From positions 806,001 to 870,000 of the forward strand of contig NZ_CP188297.1 in assembly GCF_050030965.1 (NCBI RefSeq): a stretch of DNA of 64,000 nucleotides, read 5' to 3'. Position numbers and translations under genes: made by a program. A model generated the notes under the pieces. It saw nothing but the letters and a program-made list of their open reading frames with translations. It was not told the origin of the DNA and searched no databases. This document shows, in pieces, positions 51,371-60,725 of the stretch (position 1 is its first letter; each line of letters starts with the position of its first letter). This stretch comes from Glutamicibacter sp002979865 (GTDB lineage Bacteria; Actinomycetota; Actinomycetes; Actinomycetales; Micrococcaceae).

Positions 51371-52903
51371 ATGGAAACTAGAGCACAGACGCATCAAACC
51401 GGCGGCCGCGACCGCGCTATCGTCGAGCGGAATCGCACCGGTGAAGATGACTTCCGCATTGATATTGAGCGCATCCGCTTCTCCCCATATTTCTCCCGCT
51501 TGTCCTCGGTGACGCAGGTGATTCCACAGGCGGGTTCAGGGACCCTGGTCCACAACCGCCTGACCCATTCGCTCAAGGTTTCCGCTGTGGCGCGTTCCAT
51601 CGCGATCAGCCTCAGAAGAAGTGACGAACCGACTAGGCGACTTATCTCCGATTTGGGAGGGTGCGACCCGGTAGTCGTCCAGGCGGCGGCAGCGGCCCAC
51701 GATCTGGGCCACCCGCCCTTCGGCCATCTGGGAGAGCAGGAACTCGACCGGGTTGCCCGCGATACCTTGGGGCTTCCTGATGGATTCGAAGGGAATGCGC
51801 AGACCTTCCGGATCCTCACCGCCCTCGATAGCTGCGATGCCACACCGCGTGGCATGAACCTGACTCGCGCGGTTCGCGCGGCAGTGCTCAAATACCCCTG
51901 GACGCGCAATGAATGGCGCAGCCAAGGCCCGGTCGCTCCGGAGCTGCTCCCCCGCGGCGTCGGTGCGAATCCGGCTACTGGCGCCATGAAGTATTCGGCC
52001 TACGATATCGAGGCCGTGGAAATGGACGATGTCCTTTCGGTCTTCCCGGGCATCGGAAAATACCAGCAGACACTGGAAAGCTCGGTTATGGATATCGCAG
52101 ACGATATCGCCTACGCGGTTCATGACCTCGATGATTTCTATCGAGCCGGTATTCTGCAATACACCAGCGTCTCCGCTGAACTGCGAGCGTGGCTGGACAG
52201 CTCCGTCCGCTTCCAAGCCCTGAAGGCTCCAGAACTGGACCAACGGCAGCCGGGCCATGCACTGGAAATTACGTGGCGCCATGTCCTTGCCAAGGATCCC
52301 TGGATTGCCAATCCCGAAGCATTCCGCGCCTCGGTGCAACGGGTCGGCCATGACCTCGTCGATGGCTTGCTCGCGGTTCCCTACGACGGCGGCCTGCAGG
52401 CAGACCGCGCGGTTACCGCCTTCACGCGGCGATGGATTGACCGGTTGCAGGAATCCATCACCGTTGAACGCACGCCTAATGTGCGCAGCGGCCATATCCG
52501 CTTGAGCGATGAAGCGTGGCATGACGTCGTGGTTCTCAAGTTTGTCCATGCCCGCTTCGTCTTGGACCGTTCAGATCTGGCGGTCTACCAGCGCGGGCAA
52601 ACGCGAATTATCCGTTCCCTGGCAGAAGGCTTCAACACCTGGCTCAACGACCCGGAGGATGCCGGTCGTGCACCGCGGCGGTTGCTGGACTCGGTGGAAG
52701 CTACCACCGAGGAATACCGCCAGCTGCGCGAGAGCACCCCAGAGCTGTTCTCGCAGTCCGGCCCGCATGAAATCCAACGGCTGGGCCAAGCCCGGGCCAT
52801 CGTCGATTACATTGCTTCCTTCACCGATGCCCAAGCCGTCTCGCTGAATTCGCTGCTCACCGGTACCTCGGACAATCTCTGGGAGGCCGGCCGCGGGCTG
52901 TAG
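51371..52903 (+). CDS. dgt: Deoxyguanosine triphosphate triphosphohydrolase (HD)
   Basis: 510 residues from ATG 51371 (a frame open to 51287 gives 28 more). dGTPase family HD order: FSPYFSRLSSVTQV, NRLTHSLKVSAVAR, AAAHDLGHPPFGHLGEQEL with the HD, GFEGNAQTFRILTAL, KYSAYDIEAVEMDDV and DIADDIAYAVHDLDDF. Removes triphosphate from dGTP; controls dNTP pools, and in some species limits phage. Convergent with the RNase H-like gene. Confidence 0.93.
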   Translation: METRAQTHQTGGRDRAIVERNRTGEDDFRIDIERIRFSPYFSRLSSVTQVIPQAGSGTLVHNRLTHSLKVSAVARSIAISLRRSDEPTRRLISDLGGCDPVVVQAAAAAHDLGHPPFGHLGEQELDRVARDTLGLPDGFEGNAQTFRILTALDSCDATPRGMNLTRAVRAAVLKYPWTRNEWRSQGPVAPELLPRGVGANPATGAMKYSAYDIEAVEMDDVLSVFPGIGKYQQTLESSVMDIADDIAYAVHDLDDFYRAGILQYTSVSAELRAWLDSSVRFQALKAPELDQRQPGHALEITWRHVLAKDPWIANPEAFRASVQRVGHDLVDGLLAVPYDGGLQADRAVTAFTRRWIDRLQESITVERTPNVRSGHIRLSDEAWHDVVVLKFVHARFVLDRSDLAVYQRGQTRIIRSLAEGFNTWLNDPEDAGRAPRRLLDSVEATTEEYRQLRESTPELFSQSGPHEIQRLGQARAIVDYIASFTDAQAVSLNSLLTGTSDNLWEAGRGL

Positions 52904-52904
52904 C

Positions 52905-52962
52905 GGCCGGGTGCGGCACCGAGCCGGCGGGATAGCCCGCCGGCTCGGTGCAGCACCCGGCC
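52905..52962. terminator. Long hairpin between dgt and RNase H-like gene
   Basis: 58 bases, 26 paired positions with a single mismatch: GGCCGGGTGC-G-GCACCGAGCCGGCGGG, ATAG loop, then the complement. No U-run follows on either side, but it lies exactly between the convergent stops. Confidence 0.75.
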
Positions 52963-52979
52963 ACAAATCGCGGCATGTT

Positions 52980-54005
52980 TCATGCCGCGAGAGCCTGCTG
53001 AGACAGCTCCTCGAACACGATCCTTGTCATCATTGACTGTGTCAGTTGCGGATTGATCCGGGCGCTGAAATGCCGCGACATCAGGATGGCCATCCGGTTG
53101 GCCGCTTCGTTGTGCCGATTTCCATCGTGGCCTCGAACCCAGCGGGCTCGGGTGCGCCCGGTACGAAGTTCAAGACTCTCGCGCAACTCATGATGCGCCT
53201 TCACAGTGCGCTGCCGTCCTTGCACAAGATCATTGACCGCTTTCACCAGGGAACGGCTGTCGCTGAAAATGGTCAGGTCCGAATCGAGCGGGGCGTGGGT
53301 CAGCGCCAGCAGGGCGCCTGTGGTTTCTGCCAGCAGGGTGTCCTGGACGTAGTGCTTCGGCGAAATTGCGCAGGCCCAATGGCCTTGCGAGGTCACCATC
53401 GCTCCTGCGCTGCGGAACTTCCTGTTCCGCGGCACCGAACCGTCTGTATAGGCGATGACTGGAAGGTTCGCCGTGTAGTTCTGTACCAGCGGGGCCAGCG
53501 CCTGGCTATTGGCCTCGTTGGCAACGCCCAGATCCAGGCCGAATTGCCACGACGGATTGAGGCAGAAAACGGGATTCATCGATAATTCTGCCATTCCGAG
53601 GTCGTCATAGTCCGGGACCAACAGGTCGATCGATGACGGCTGCGAGATTTTGCAGGTACCGGAGAACTCCGCAATAGCCTGCAGGATGGCCTGGTTTAAT
53701 TCCCCGTTGACAGCAGTACCCGTGAGAGTCAGCAATGGACGGTTCACGAAATCGCACAAGGTCAGCGCAAAATCGAAGTGGAGGCCGTGCGTGCTTCGCT
53801 GGGCGAGGTGCTTTTCCTCGACAATCCGCTCCGCAAATGGAACGTACTGCTGCTTCTTCCCGTGGGCATCTCGAATGAACGCTGAACGTTCGAGAACGGC
53901 GATCAGCCGCGATGGCTGCGGCTGCCGCTGTGCGCCGGCCAATCTCCGCACGCCATCCGATTCAAGCGCAATGGGCATCTGCGGCCGTGGAACTGACACC
54001 AGCAT
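52980..54005 (-). CDS. RNase H-domain protein with N-terminal extension
   Basis: 341 residues, ATG after AGGAGGAATCCCA. C-terminal ~150 residues are RNase HI-like: VIAYTDGSVP (D188), LLAETTGALLAL (E227), FSDSRSLVKAV (D249), RWVRGHDGNRHNEAANRMA (H293 loop). The position of the fourth carboxylate is Asn303, so activity may be reduced. The first ~170 residues are not recognised. It may process R-loops or be a substrate-binding variant. Confidence 0.8.
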   Translation of the reverse strand: MLVSVPRPQMPIALESDGVRRLAGAQRQPQPSRLIAVLERSAFIRDAHGKKQQYVPFAERIVEEKHLAQRSTHGLHFDFALTLCDFVNRPLLTLTGTAVNGELNQAILQAIAEFSGTCKISQPSSIDLLVPDYDDLGMAELSMNPVFCLNPSWQFGLDLGVANEANSQALAPLVQNYTANLPVIAYTDGSVPRNRKFRSAGAMVTSQGHWACAISPKHYVQDTLLAETTGALLALTHAPLDSDLTIFSDSRSLVKAVNDLVQGRQRTVKAHHELRESLELRTGRTRARWVRGHDGNRHNEAANRMAILMSRHFSARINPQLTQSMMTRIVFEELSQQALAA

Positions 54006-54235
54006 TGGGATTCCTCCTGCCTGTTTTGGTGATGTGAGGCGATCCTATCGGCTGGTACCTACGATTTAGCCCCGGGCCCGGTCAGCGGCCCGCCATGGAC
54101 CCCGGCCTTCGAAGAGCCCGGATTCCGGCGGGCTCGATCTTTTTAGTGCGGGCACCGCGAAGCTTTGCGGTTCCGGAGTAAAAGTTCAGGCAACCTACCC
54201 AAGGATTCGGCGCATGAATTGCAGTACGCTGCGGA

Positions 54236-54545
54236 CTACTTGGTCAGCCGTTCCAGAGCCTTGTTCAGCGTGGCGGCCCGGGCGCATCACGGCCGAAGCT
54301 TAGCCTCCTCCGGACGGTAGCAGCCGGTGGTGACCATAGCCTGGCTCTGGGCCTCGGCGTGCTCGAACACAATGCCCTGCTAGTTCTCGCCCAGCGAATC
54401 CCAGCGCAGGTGGTTCTCGGATGCCAGGTGCTGCACGTGGTTCGGAGCGGAGTCGCCAGCAGCGGAACGCTCGTCAGCATCTTGGCCGAGGTGCCCAATT
54501 CCAGGACCGGGAACGGGTAGGCCAGGAAGTCGTGCAGCACGAAAT
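54236..54545 (-). pseudogene. Degenerate, internally deleted copy of the icd 3' end
   Basis: About 310 bases matching icd 55298-55890 in the same orientation: the stop-proximal end (CTACTTGGTCAGC and GTTCCAGAGCCTTGTTCAGC on the plus strand) and, after loss of roughly 290 bases, the part encoding FPILELGTSAKML and the HVQ region (tgctgcacgtg). Several frame changes. Recognisable remnant of a duplication, ~1 kb downstream of icd. Confidence 0.85.
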
Positions 54546-54660
54546 TAGTTGAATGATGGATTCTTTTTCCAAAAGGATCCCTTGGGAATGCAGGACTCAA
54601 GCCGAACTCCCGATCCGGCCTATCCGTTCAAGCAAGGCATTTTATCTGCCGTGTTAAATT

Positions 54661-54698
54661 CATTGATCGCCACTCATTTTCACGAGCGGCGATCAATG
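54661..54698 (-). terminator. Hairpin after the 18-residue peptide gene
   Basis: Arms CATTGATCGCC (54661-54671) and GGCGATCAATG (54688-54698), with an AT-rich short tail on the minus strand. 30 bases downstream of the peptide stop. Confidence 0.65.
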
Positions 54699-54727
54699 GC
54701 ATCGATTCAATGACCGAGGTCTGAAGG

Positions 54728-54784
54728 TTAGAGACCCAGGCTGCGGATAAGTTCTACCAAGGTTGCAAGAAGTTCGCTCAACAT
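54728..54784 (-). CDS. 18-residue amphipathic peptide gene
   Basis: Encodes MLSELLATLVELIRSLGL. The ATG at 54784 has GAGG 7 bases upstream (54792-54795), a promoter lies 70 bases further up, and a hairpin follows. Hydrophobic residues recur at i, i+3/i+4 and i+7 (L2, L5, L6, L9, L12, I13, L16) with E4, E11, T8, S15 on the other face, so an amphipathic helix is likely, as in modulin-like or small membrane-active peptides; net charge is about -1. Too short for homology; function unknown. Confidence 0.6.
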   Translation of the reverse strand: MLSELLATLVELIRSLGL

Positions 54785-54852
54785 CAAATTACCTCATTCA
54801 TTCTCGTCTTATCTATATTTCGCGTTGGTACGAGTGACTCGTTCCGACACGT

Positions 54853-54881
54853 ATAACACTAACTCAACATGGTTCTGACAA
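54853..54881 (-). promoter_or_regulatory. Promoter of the peptide gene
   Basis: Minus strand TTGTCA (54876-54881), 17-base spacer, TGTTAT (54853-54858). Predicted start near 54846 gives a ~60-base 5' untranslated region. Confidence 0.6.
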
Positions 54882-55242
54882 GAGCAAATTTAGAGAATAT
54901 TAGAAACTTTTTACACAGAAGCAATGAACGATTTACCTGAAAATTCTTGACTGCCGAACTAGCTACTGCTACTTAGTACACGGATGCCGACCTGCCGCCC
55001 GACCTCTTGCAATCGTTCGACTCCTTTACTAGCCCAGGCAATGTCCTGAAACGGCATTAATCTGGCCAGCATCGTCAACAGAGATTTCCGTAAGTACCGG
55101 AGAAAATCGCAAGGTACCCGGAAAATGATCTTCCCGTTATTGCCGCGCTAGTGGAACAACCAACGAGAAATTCACGGCCGCGGGTCTTCGCCGAATTCAG
55201 GCAATCTCGATGCTTGGTATCTGTAGCTCCATCGCGCGTTAA
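54882..55242. other. AT-rich gap, nothing recognised
   Basis: 361 bases between the peptide promoter and the icd terminator, low GC, stop-rich. No gene or repeat seen. Confidence 0.5.
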
Positions 55243-55285
55243 AGCAGTTGACCCCAATCCTCAGCGAGGATTGGGGCCAACTGCT
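55243..55285 (-). terminator. Terminator of icd
   Basis: Stem CCCCAATCCTC / GAGGATTGGGG with AGC loop extended by AGCAGTTG / CAACTGCT, next to the icd stop at 55298. Confidence 0.88.
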
Positions 55286-55297
55286 TAGCTGCAGGGA

Positions 55298-57520
55298 CTA
55301 CTTGGTCAGCAGTTCCAGAGCCTTGTTCAGCGTTGCGCTTGGACGCATTACAGCGGCGGTCTTGGCTTCGTCTGGTCGGTAGTAACCAGCGATATCCACG
55401 GCCTGGCCCTGTACGGCAGCCAGCTCGGCAACAATGGCTTCTTCGTTCTCGCCCAGTGCCTTGGCAACTGCGGAGAAGGCCTGCGCAAGCTGAGCGTCCT
55501 TGTCCTGCTTGGCCAATTCTTCAGCCCAGAACTTGGCCAGGTAGAAGTGGCTGCCACGGTTGTCCAGCTCGCCAACCTTGCGCTTAGGCGACTTGTCTTC
55601 CAGCAGGAAGGTACCGGTTGCGGCATCCAGGGTGTCTGCCAGCACCTGGGCGCGAGCGTTGTCGTTGTTGACAGCCAGGTGCTCGAAGGAAGCACCCAGA
55701 GCCATGAACTCGCCCAGCGAGTCCCAGCGCAGGTGGTTTTCGTTCACCAGCTGCTGCACGTGCTTCGGAGCCGAACCGCCGGCACCGGTCTCGAACAGGC
55801 CGCCGCCAGCCAGCAGCGGAACGATCGAGAGCATCTTGGCCGAAGTGCCCAGTTCCAGGATCGGGAACAGGTCGGTCAGGTAGTCGCGCAGCACGTTGCC
55901 GGTCACCGAGATGGTGTCCTCGCCCTTGCGGATGCGATCGATGGTGTACTGGGTAGCCTCAACCGGGGACAGGATCTCAATGGTCAGGCCATCGGTGTCC
56001 AGTTCCTTCAGGTATTCGGTGACCTTGGTGATCAGCACGGCGTCGTGTGCGCGCTTCTCATCGAGCCAGAAGACCGCAGGAGTCTGCGAAGCTCGAGCGC
56101 GGTTCACGGCCAGCTTGACCCAGTCGCGGATGGCAACATCCTTGGCCTGGCAGGCACGCCAGATGTCACCGGCGAAGACCTGGTGCTCGATCAGCACGGT
56201 GTCGTTCGCGTCGACGATCTGCACGTGGCCGTTAGCAGCCAGTTCGAAGGTCTTGTCGTGGGAACCGTACTCCTCGGCCTTCTGAGCCATCAGGCCAACG
56301 TTTGGCACGGTGCCCATGGTGGTCGGGTCGAACGCGCCGTTGGCACGGCAGTCGTCGATGACGACCTGGTAGATGCCTGCGTAGGAGGAATCCGGAAGAA
56401 CAGCCAGGGTGTCTGCGGTGTTGCCCTTGGCATCCCACATCTTGCCGCCCAGGCGGATCATTGCCGGCATCGAAGCGTCAACAATCACGTCCGATGGAAC
56501 ATGCAGGTTGGTGATGCCCTTGTCGGAATCGACCATGGCAACTGCCGGGCCTTCTTCCAGGCCCTTGGCGATCAGCTTCTCCACGCCGGCGCGAACCTCG
56601 TCGGACAGTTCGTCCAGGCCGCCGAGGATGGCTGCCAGGCCGTTGTTCGGGTTCAGGCCAGCAGCTGCCAGCTCGTCGCCATAGGTGTCGAACAGCTCGG
56701 AGAAGTAGGCCTTCACCACGTGGCCGAAGATGATCGGGTCGGAGACCTTCATCATGGTGGCCTTCAGGTGAGCCGAGAACAGCACGCCCTCTTCCTTGGC
56801 GCGGGCCACGGAGTTCTTCAGGAACTCGGACAGGGCCGCGGCGTGCATGACGGTGCCGTCGATAACTTCGCCGGCCAGCACATCGAAAGGCTTCTTCAAG
56901 ACCTTGACTTCGCCGTCTTCGCCCACGAAGCGGATGGAGATCTTCTTGTCCGCGTCGATGACTACGGACTTCTCGTTGGCAGCGAAGTCGTCGACGCCCA
57001 TGGTGGCCACGTTGGTCTTCGAATCCGCAGCCCATGCTCCCATGGAGTGAGGGTACTTGCGAGCGTAGTTCTTCACGCTCAGTGGTGCACGGCGGTCCGA
57101 GTTGCCCTCGCGCAGCACTGGGTTCACGGCCGAACCCTTGATCTTGTCGTAGCGAGCGCGGACATCGGTCTCTTCATCCGAGGTCGGGTTGTCCGGGTAG
57201 TCAGGCAATGCGTAGCCGGCAGCCTGCAGCTCGGCGATGGCAGCCTTCAGCTGCGGGATCGAAGCCGAGATGTTTGGCAGCTTGATGATGTTTGCCTCTG
57301 GGGACTTGGCCAGATCGCCAAGTTCCGCCAGAGCGTCACCGATACGCTGTTCCTCGGTGACATAGTCCGGGAAGGTAGCGATGATGCGACCTGCCAGCGA
57401 GATATCGCGGGTCTCAAGTTCCACACCAGCAGTCGACGCGAAGGCCTCCACGATTGGCAGGAACGAGTGGGTCGCCAGCATTGGCGCTTCGTCGGTGTGG
57501 GTGTAAATAATCTTTGCCAT
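55298..57520 (-). CDS. icd: NADP-dependent isocitrate dehydrogenase, monomeric type
   Basis: 740 residues, the length of the monomeric IDH II family and unlike the ~420-residue dimeric type. Family segments: IIYTHTDEAPMLATHSFLPI, NIIKLPNISASIPQLKAAI, GSAVNPVLREGNSDRRAP, KYPHSMGAWAADSKTNVATM, FAGDIWRACQAKDVAIRDWV and LELGTSAKMLSIVPLL. Oxidative decarboxylation of isocitrate for 2-oxoglutarate and NADPH. Single-gene unit with its own promoter region to the right and terminator to the left. Confidence 0.97.
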   Translation of the reverse strand: MAKIIYTHTDEAPMLATHSFLPIVEAFASTAGVELETRDISLAGRIIATFPDYVTEEQRIGDALAELGDLAKSPEANIIKLPNISASIPQLKAAIAELQAAGYALPDYPDNPTSDEETDVRARYDKIKGSAVNPVLREGNSDRRAPLSVKNYARKYPHSMGAWAADSKTNVATMGVDDFAANEKSVVIDADKKISIRFVGEDGEVKVLKKPFDVLAGEVIDGTVMHAAALSEFLKNSVARAKEEGVLFSAHLKATMMKVSDPIIFGHVVKAYFSELFDTYGDELAAAGLNPNNGLAAILGGLDELSDEVRAGVEKLIAKGLEEGPAVAMVDSDKGITNLHVPSDVIVDASMPAMIRLGGKMWDAKGNTADTLAVLPDSSYAGIYQVVIDDCRANGAFDPTTMGTVPNVGLMAQKAEEYGSHDKTFELAANGHVQIVDANDTVLIEHQVFAGDIWRACQAKDVAIRDWVKLAVNRARASQTPAVFWLDEKRAHDAVLITKVTEYLKELDTDGLTIEILSPVEATQYTIDRIRKGEDTISVTGNVLRDYLTDLFPILELGTSAKMLSIVPLLAGGGLFETGAGGSAPKHVQQLVNENHLRWDSLGEFMALGASFEHLAVNNDNARAQVLADTLDAATGTFLLEDKSPKRKVGELDNRGSHFYLAKFWAEELAKQDKDAQLAQAFSAVAKALGENEEAIVAELAAVQGQAVDIAGYYRPDEAKTAAVMRPSATLNKALELLTK

Positions 57521-57732
57521 AGGTGTGGCGTCTCCCTGAACGTCGTGCGGAAGCGGTGTTACCGCCCTGAACTCAACGTTCCAAATCTACCTGATTTTGC
57601 CCTGCACCACACTTTACGGCAGCGGGAAATACGCGCGGCAATCCCTGATATTCACCGAAATGCCGGGCTGGACAGCGCGCAAGCAGTTCGTCACATTTAA
57701 GTTAATCGGCGATAACTCAAGAGAGTTATTCG

Positions 57733-58326
57733 TTATTCGGCTATTCCGCCGGCCAGCGCTTTGAGATTTGCCATGGCAGCATCGAAGAGCTCGACCGGAT
57801 CCGCAGGCTCCCCGGCTCGCTCGGCCTGGCCGAAGCTCTGCCATGCCACGCGCCAGGCGGCGGCCAAGGCCTCGCCAACCATCAACGCGGGCAAGGCTGG
57901 CAGCAGCCCCCGGCGCCGCAGCTCCTGGGCCGTGGCGGCGCAGAAGGCTTGATCTTGCCGGCTGATGGCCAACAGCAATTTCGGCTCCATGGCAATCAAC
58001 CGGGAAATGCGGCGGTATTCATTGCCGCGGATTTCGGCAACAAGGATCCGGCGGCATTCGTTGGCCAGCAGCCGGAAAATCTGCGCGCTCGTGGATCCGT
58101 CAGCGATGTCGCATTCGGTCACGGCTTCGATCAATTCATGCTGTGCCGGCACCATGGCCGCTTCCCTGGATTCGCAGTAGCGGAAGAAGGTTCGCTCGGA
58201 GATGCCGGCCCGGGCAGCGATCTGCCCCACGGTCACCGAATCCAGGCCATGGAGTTCCACCAGGTCCAGGGTTGCTGCCCGGATGGACTGGATCGTTGCC
58301 GCTTTGCGTTCCTCGCGAATCCCCAT
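57733..58326 (-). CDS. TetR-family repressor
   Basis: 197 residues from ATG 58326 (GGAGGG upstream); the in-frame opening to 58995 is a shadow of the exporter. HTH LDSVTVGQIAARAGISERTF with FRYCESREAAMV, then a mostly helical ligand domain. Divergent from the DHA2 exporter, so most likely its repressor. Confidence 0.92.
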   Translation of the reverse strand: MGIREERKAATIQSIRAATLDLVELHGLDSVTVGQIAARAGISERTFFRYCESREAAMVPAQHELIEAVTECDIADGSTSAQIFRLLANECRRILVAEIRGNEYRRISRLIAMEPKLLLAISRQDQAFCAATAQELRRRGLLPALPALMVGEALAAAWRVAWQSFGQAERAGEPADPVELFDAAMANLKALAGGIAE

Positions 58327-58388
58327 GGCGCCCTCCACTGCTCTACGGCCGCCTGCGCTGTGCAGGCCGCGTCCGCCGAAATTGTTTC

Positions 58389-58438
58389 CTGTCACAGTCT
58401 GACAGATTCGCTTACGAAAAAGTGGCAGAGTGTGACAG
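58389..58438. promoter_or_regulatory. Putative TetR operator
   Basis: CTGTCA-CAGTC-TGACAG (58389-58405) palindrome and a distal TGTGACAG (58431-58438) that is the inverse of CTGTCACA at 58389. The region lies between the divergent starts. Confidence 0.6.
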
Positions 58439-58474
58439 TATTTAGCGGTTGACACCCCATAGGAAGAAGACTTC

Positions 58475-59935
58475 GTGACTACAGATTCCGCTAGAACCAG
58501 CGCCAAACCAGGCGCGGCGCCCGCCGGGCAGCTCTCCGCCAGAACCCTGACAGGCATCATCGCCTCGCTGGCCCTGGCCGCGTTCATGATGATCCTGAAC
58601 GAGACCGTGCTCACGGTAGCGCTGCCCGGCATCATGCAGGACATGGGCATTTCGGCGTCCACCGGCCAGTGGCTCACCACCGGATTCCTGCTGACCCTGT
58701 CGGTAGTCATCCCCACCACCGGCTTCCTGCTGCAGCGCTTCGCGCACCGGTCGCTGTTCTTCTTCGCCATCATCAGCTTCATCCTCGGCACCGTCATCGC
58801 GGTGCTGGCGCCGAGCTTCGGCTTCTTGCTGCTGGCACGCGTTATCCAGGCCGTCGGCACGGCCATCGTCCTGCCCTTGCTGATGACCACCACCTTGACG
58901 CTGGTGCCCGTCCACCAGCGCGGCACCATCATGGGCCTGAACTCGATCGTCATCGGCGTCGGCCCGGCTATCGGGCCTACCGCCTCGGGGGCCATCGTGC
59001 ACGCCTTGGGCTGGCACTACATCTTCATCCTGATGCTGCCAATCGCCGTGGCGGTCCTGGTACTGGGCGCCATCTTCTTCAAGATCCCTTCCAGTGCACG
59101 CAAGATCAAGGTGGATTCCGCTTCGGTCCTGCTATCCGCCTTGGCCTTCGGGTTCCTGGTGTACGGCATTTCCAGCATCGAGCATGCCGCGGATAACGCC
59201 ACGATGATGATCGCCAGCTTCGCCATCGGCCTGGTGGCCCTGGCACTGTTCATCATTCGCCAGGTCAAGCTGGCCGCCAGCGGCCGCGAACTGCTGAACC
59301 TGACCCCGTTTGCCTCGCGCAGCTTCAGCTTCGCGATCGCGATGATCATGATTGCCTTCGGCACCCTGCTCGGTTCGCTGATGATCGTGCCGATCCTGCT
59401 GGAATCCGGGCAAGGCATCGACTCGCTGCAGATCGGCATCATGCTGCTTCCCGGCGGGCTGGCACAGGCCATCGCCTCGCCGATTTTCGGGCGGATCTAC
59501 GACAAGCGCGGCCCGCGCCCGGTCCTGATCCCCGGCGCCGTGTTCCTGGCCGCCGGTCAGTGGATGTACACGACCGTGACCGCGCAGACCGAATTGTGGA
59601 TGTTCATGCTCTGCCACATCATCTTCTCCATCGGACTGGCCCTGCTGATGACCGGTCTGATGTCCTCCGCGATGGCTTCGGTGGATCCGCGCCTGTTCGG
59701 CCACGGTTCGGCAATCTTCAATACCGCGCAGCAGCTGGGCGGCGCCATCGGCACCACGGTCTTCGTGACCGTGATGTCGCTGCTGTCAAAGGTCCAGCTG
59801 GACGCCGGGTCCGAGCTGGCCGAGGCCTTGTTCTCTGGCGCGCATATCTCGTTCATCGTCGGCGCCGTGCTGGCCACGATCGGGATCGTCTTCGCCTTCA
59901 TGATCAAGGGCGAAAAGCCTAACGCCAATCACTAA
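58475..59935 (+). CDS. DHA2-family drug:H+ antiporter (EmrB/QacA type)
   Basis: 486 residues, GTG start with AGGAAGAAG upstream. 14 membrane segments expected; motif C region LNETVLTVALPGIM, motif A-like loops (QRFAHRSLFFF), and the antiporter motif IGVGPAIGPTASGAI. Exports toxic organic compounds; with the TetR gene forms a resistance pair. Confidence 0.92.
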   Translation: MTTDSARTSAKPGAAPAGQLSARTLTGIIASLALAAFMMILNETVLTVALPGIMQDMGISASTGQWLTTGFLLTLSVVIPTTGFLLQRFAHRSLFFFAIISFILGTVIAVLAPSFGFLLLARVIQAVGTAIVLPLLMTTTLTLVPVHQRGTIMGLNSIVIGVGPAIGPTASGAIVHALGWHYIFILMLPIAVAVLVLGAIFFKIPSSARKIKVDSASVLLSALAFGFLVYGISSIEHAADNATMMIASFAIGLVALALFIIRQVKLAASGRELLNLTPFASRSFSFAIAMIMIAFGTLLGSLMIVPILLESGQGIDSLQIGIMLLPGGLAQAIASPIFGRIYDKRGPRPVLIPGAVFLAAGQWMYTTVTAQTELWMFMLCHIIFSIGLALLMTGLMSSAMASVDPRLFGHGSAIFNTAQQLGGAIGTTVFVTVMSLLSKVQLDAGSELAEALFSGAHISFIVGAVLATIGIVFAFMIKGEKPNANH

Positions 59936-60030
59936 CGCACTACCCCCGGCGCAGCACGCCAGGAAGGTCTGAAATCGCGCGGGCGCTGGTATCCAGAAGA
60001 GCGGCAGGCAGCACGGATAAGACTGCGATC

Positions 60031-60062
60031 AGCCCGAGCGGAGGAATTCCTCCGCTCGGGCT
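60031..60062. terminator. Perfect palindrome after the exporter
   Basis: AGCCCGAGCGGAGGAA / TTCCTCCGCTCGGGCT, 16-base arms with no spacer; functions as a hairpin of ~13 pairs. No long U-run. Confidence 0.75.
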
Positions 60063-60725
60063 TCACTTGTCCTTGGAGGCACCTCGGACTGCAGGCCGCT
60101 TCCTTGCCCGTTGGGTTCTGGGCAGTTGCATGGCTACGACGACGTCATAAGTTCCCCAAACGCAAGGCTGGCCAGGAAACCGCCTGGTCCGCGATTCATG
60201 TTGGGAAGCACACAGTTGCCTAGGCGCTTCTACTGGGCACCGGAAAGGGAACCCGATACCACATACGTCATAATCTGCTACCGACACTCGACGGCCACAT
60301 TCTTTGCACACCTGGGTGCATACTGCCACGGACGCCGCCCGATTCCGCGCCGTTCATTAGCGAGCAGCGGCAGGTCATTGATCGTTTTCCAACTCATTTA
60401 TCCCAATAGCAGCTGAATTCTCACTCAACTGTCGGATCTGCCGAGACCAACTTTCCAGCGAACAGCCCTATTTCCCGGTAGGCAAGTGCACCCTTTAAGC
60501 GAAAGCTCTCTCCTTCTCACAAAAAACCCCACTGCATCGGGTTTAAACCATTACTATTTATTATAGCGACTCATACTGGGCTGAGTAGGGACTTTCGGAC
60601 AATCCCGTGTCCGGAGTGCTGCCCTGGATGCATTTGCATCTGACTTGAATGCAAAGTCGCTGGATATTCCTAGGCATGCCACAACCATGCACCCGGTATT
60701 CACCTGGCGCATAGGAAAGAAGAAA
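60063..60725. other. No gene seen; lower GC toward the right
   Basis: 663 bases between the exporter terminator and the toxin gene. A small AACCC/GGGTT hairpin with an A-run lies at 60519-60545. The 88-codon minus frame at 60063-60329 has no supporting motif. Confidence 0.45.

Noticed and set aside
54265..54600. Intact 111-residue minus gene
   Set aside because: Its only recognisable part, FPVLELGTSAKML, is a fragment of the icd copy.
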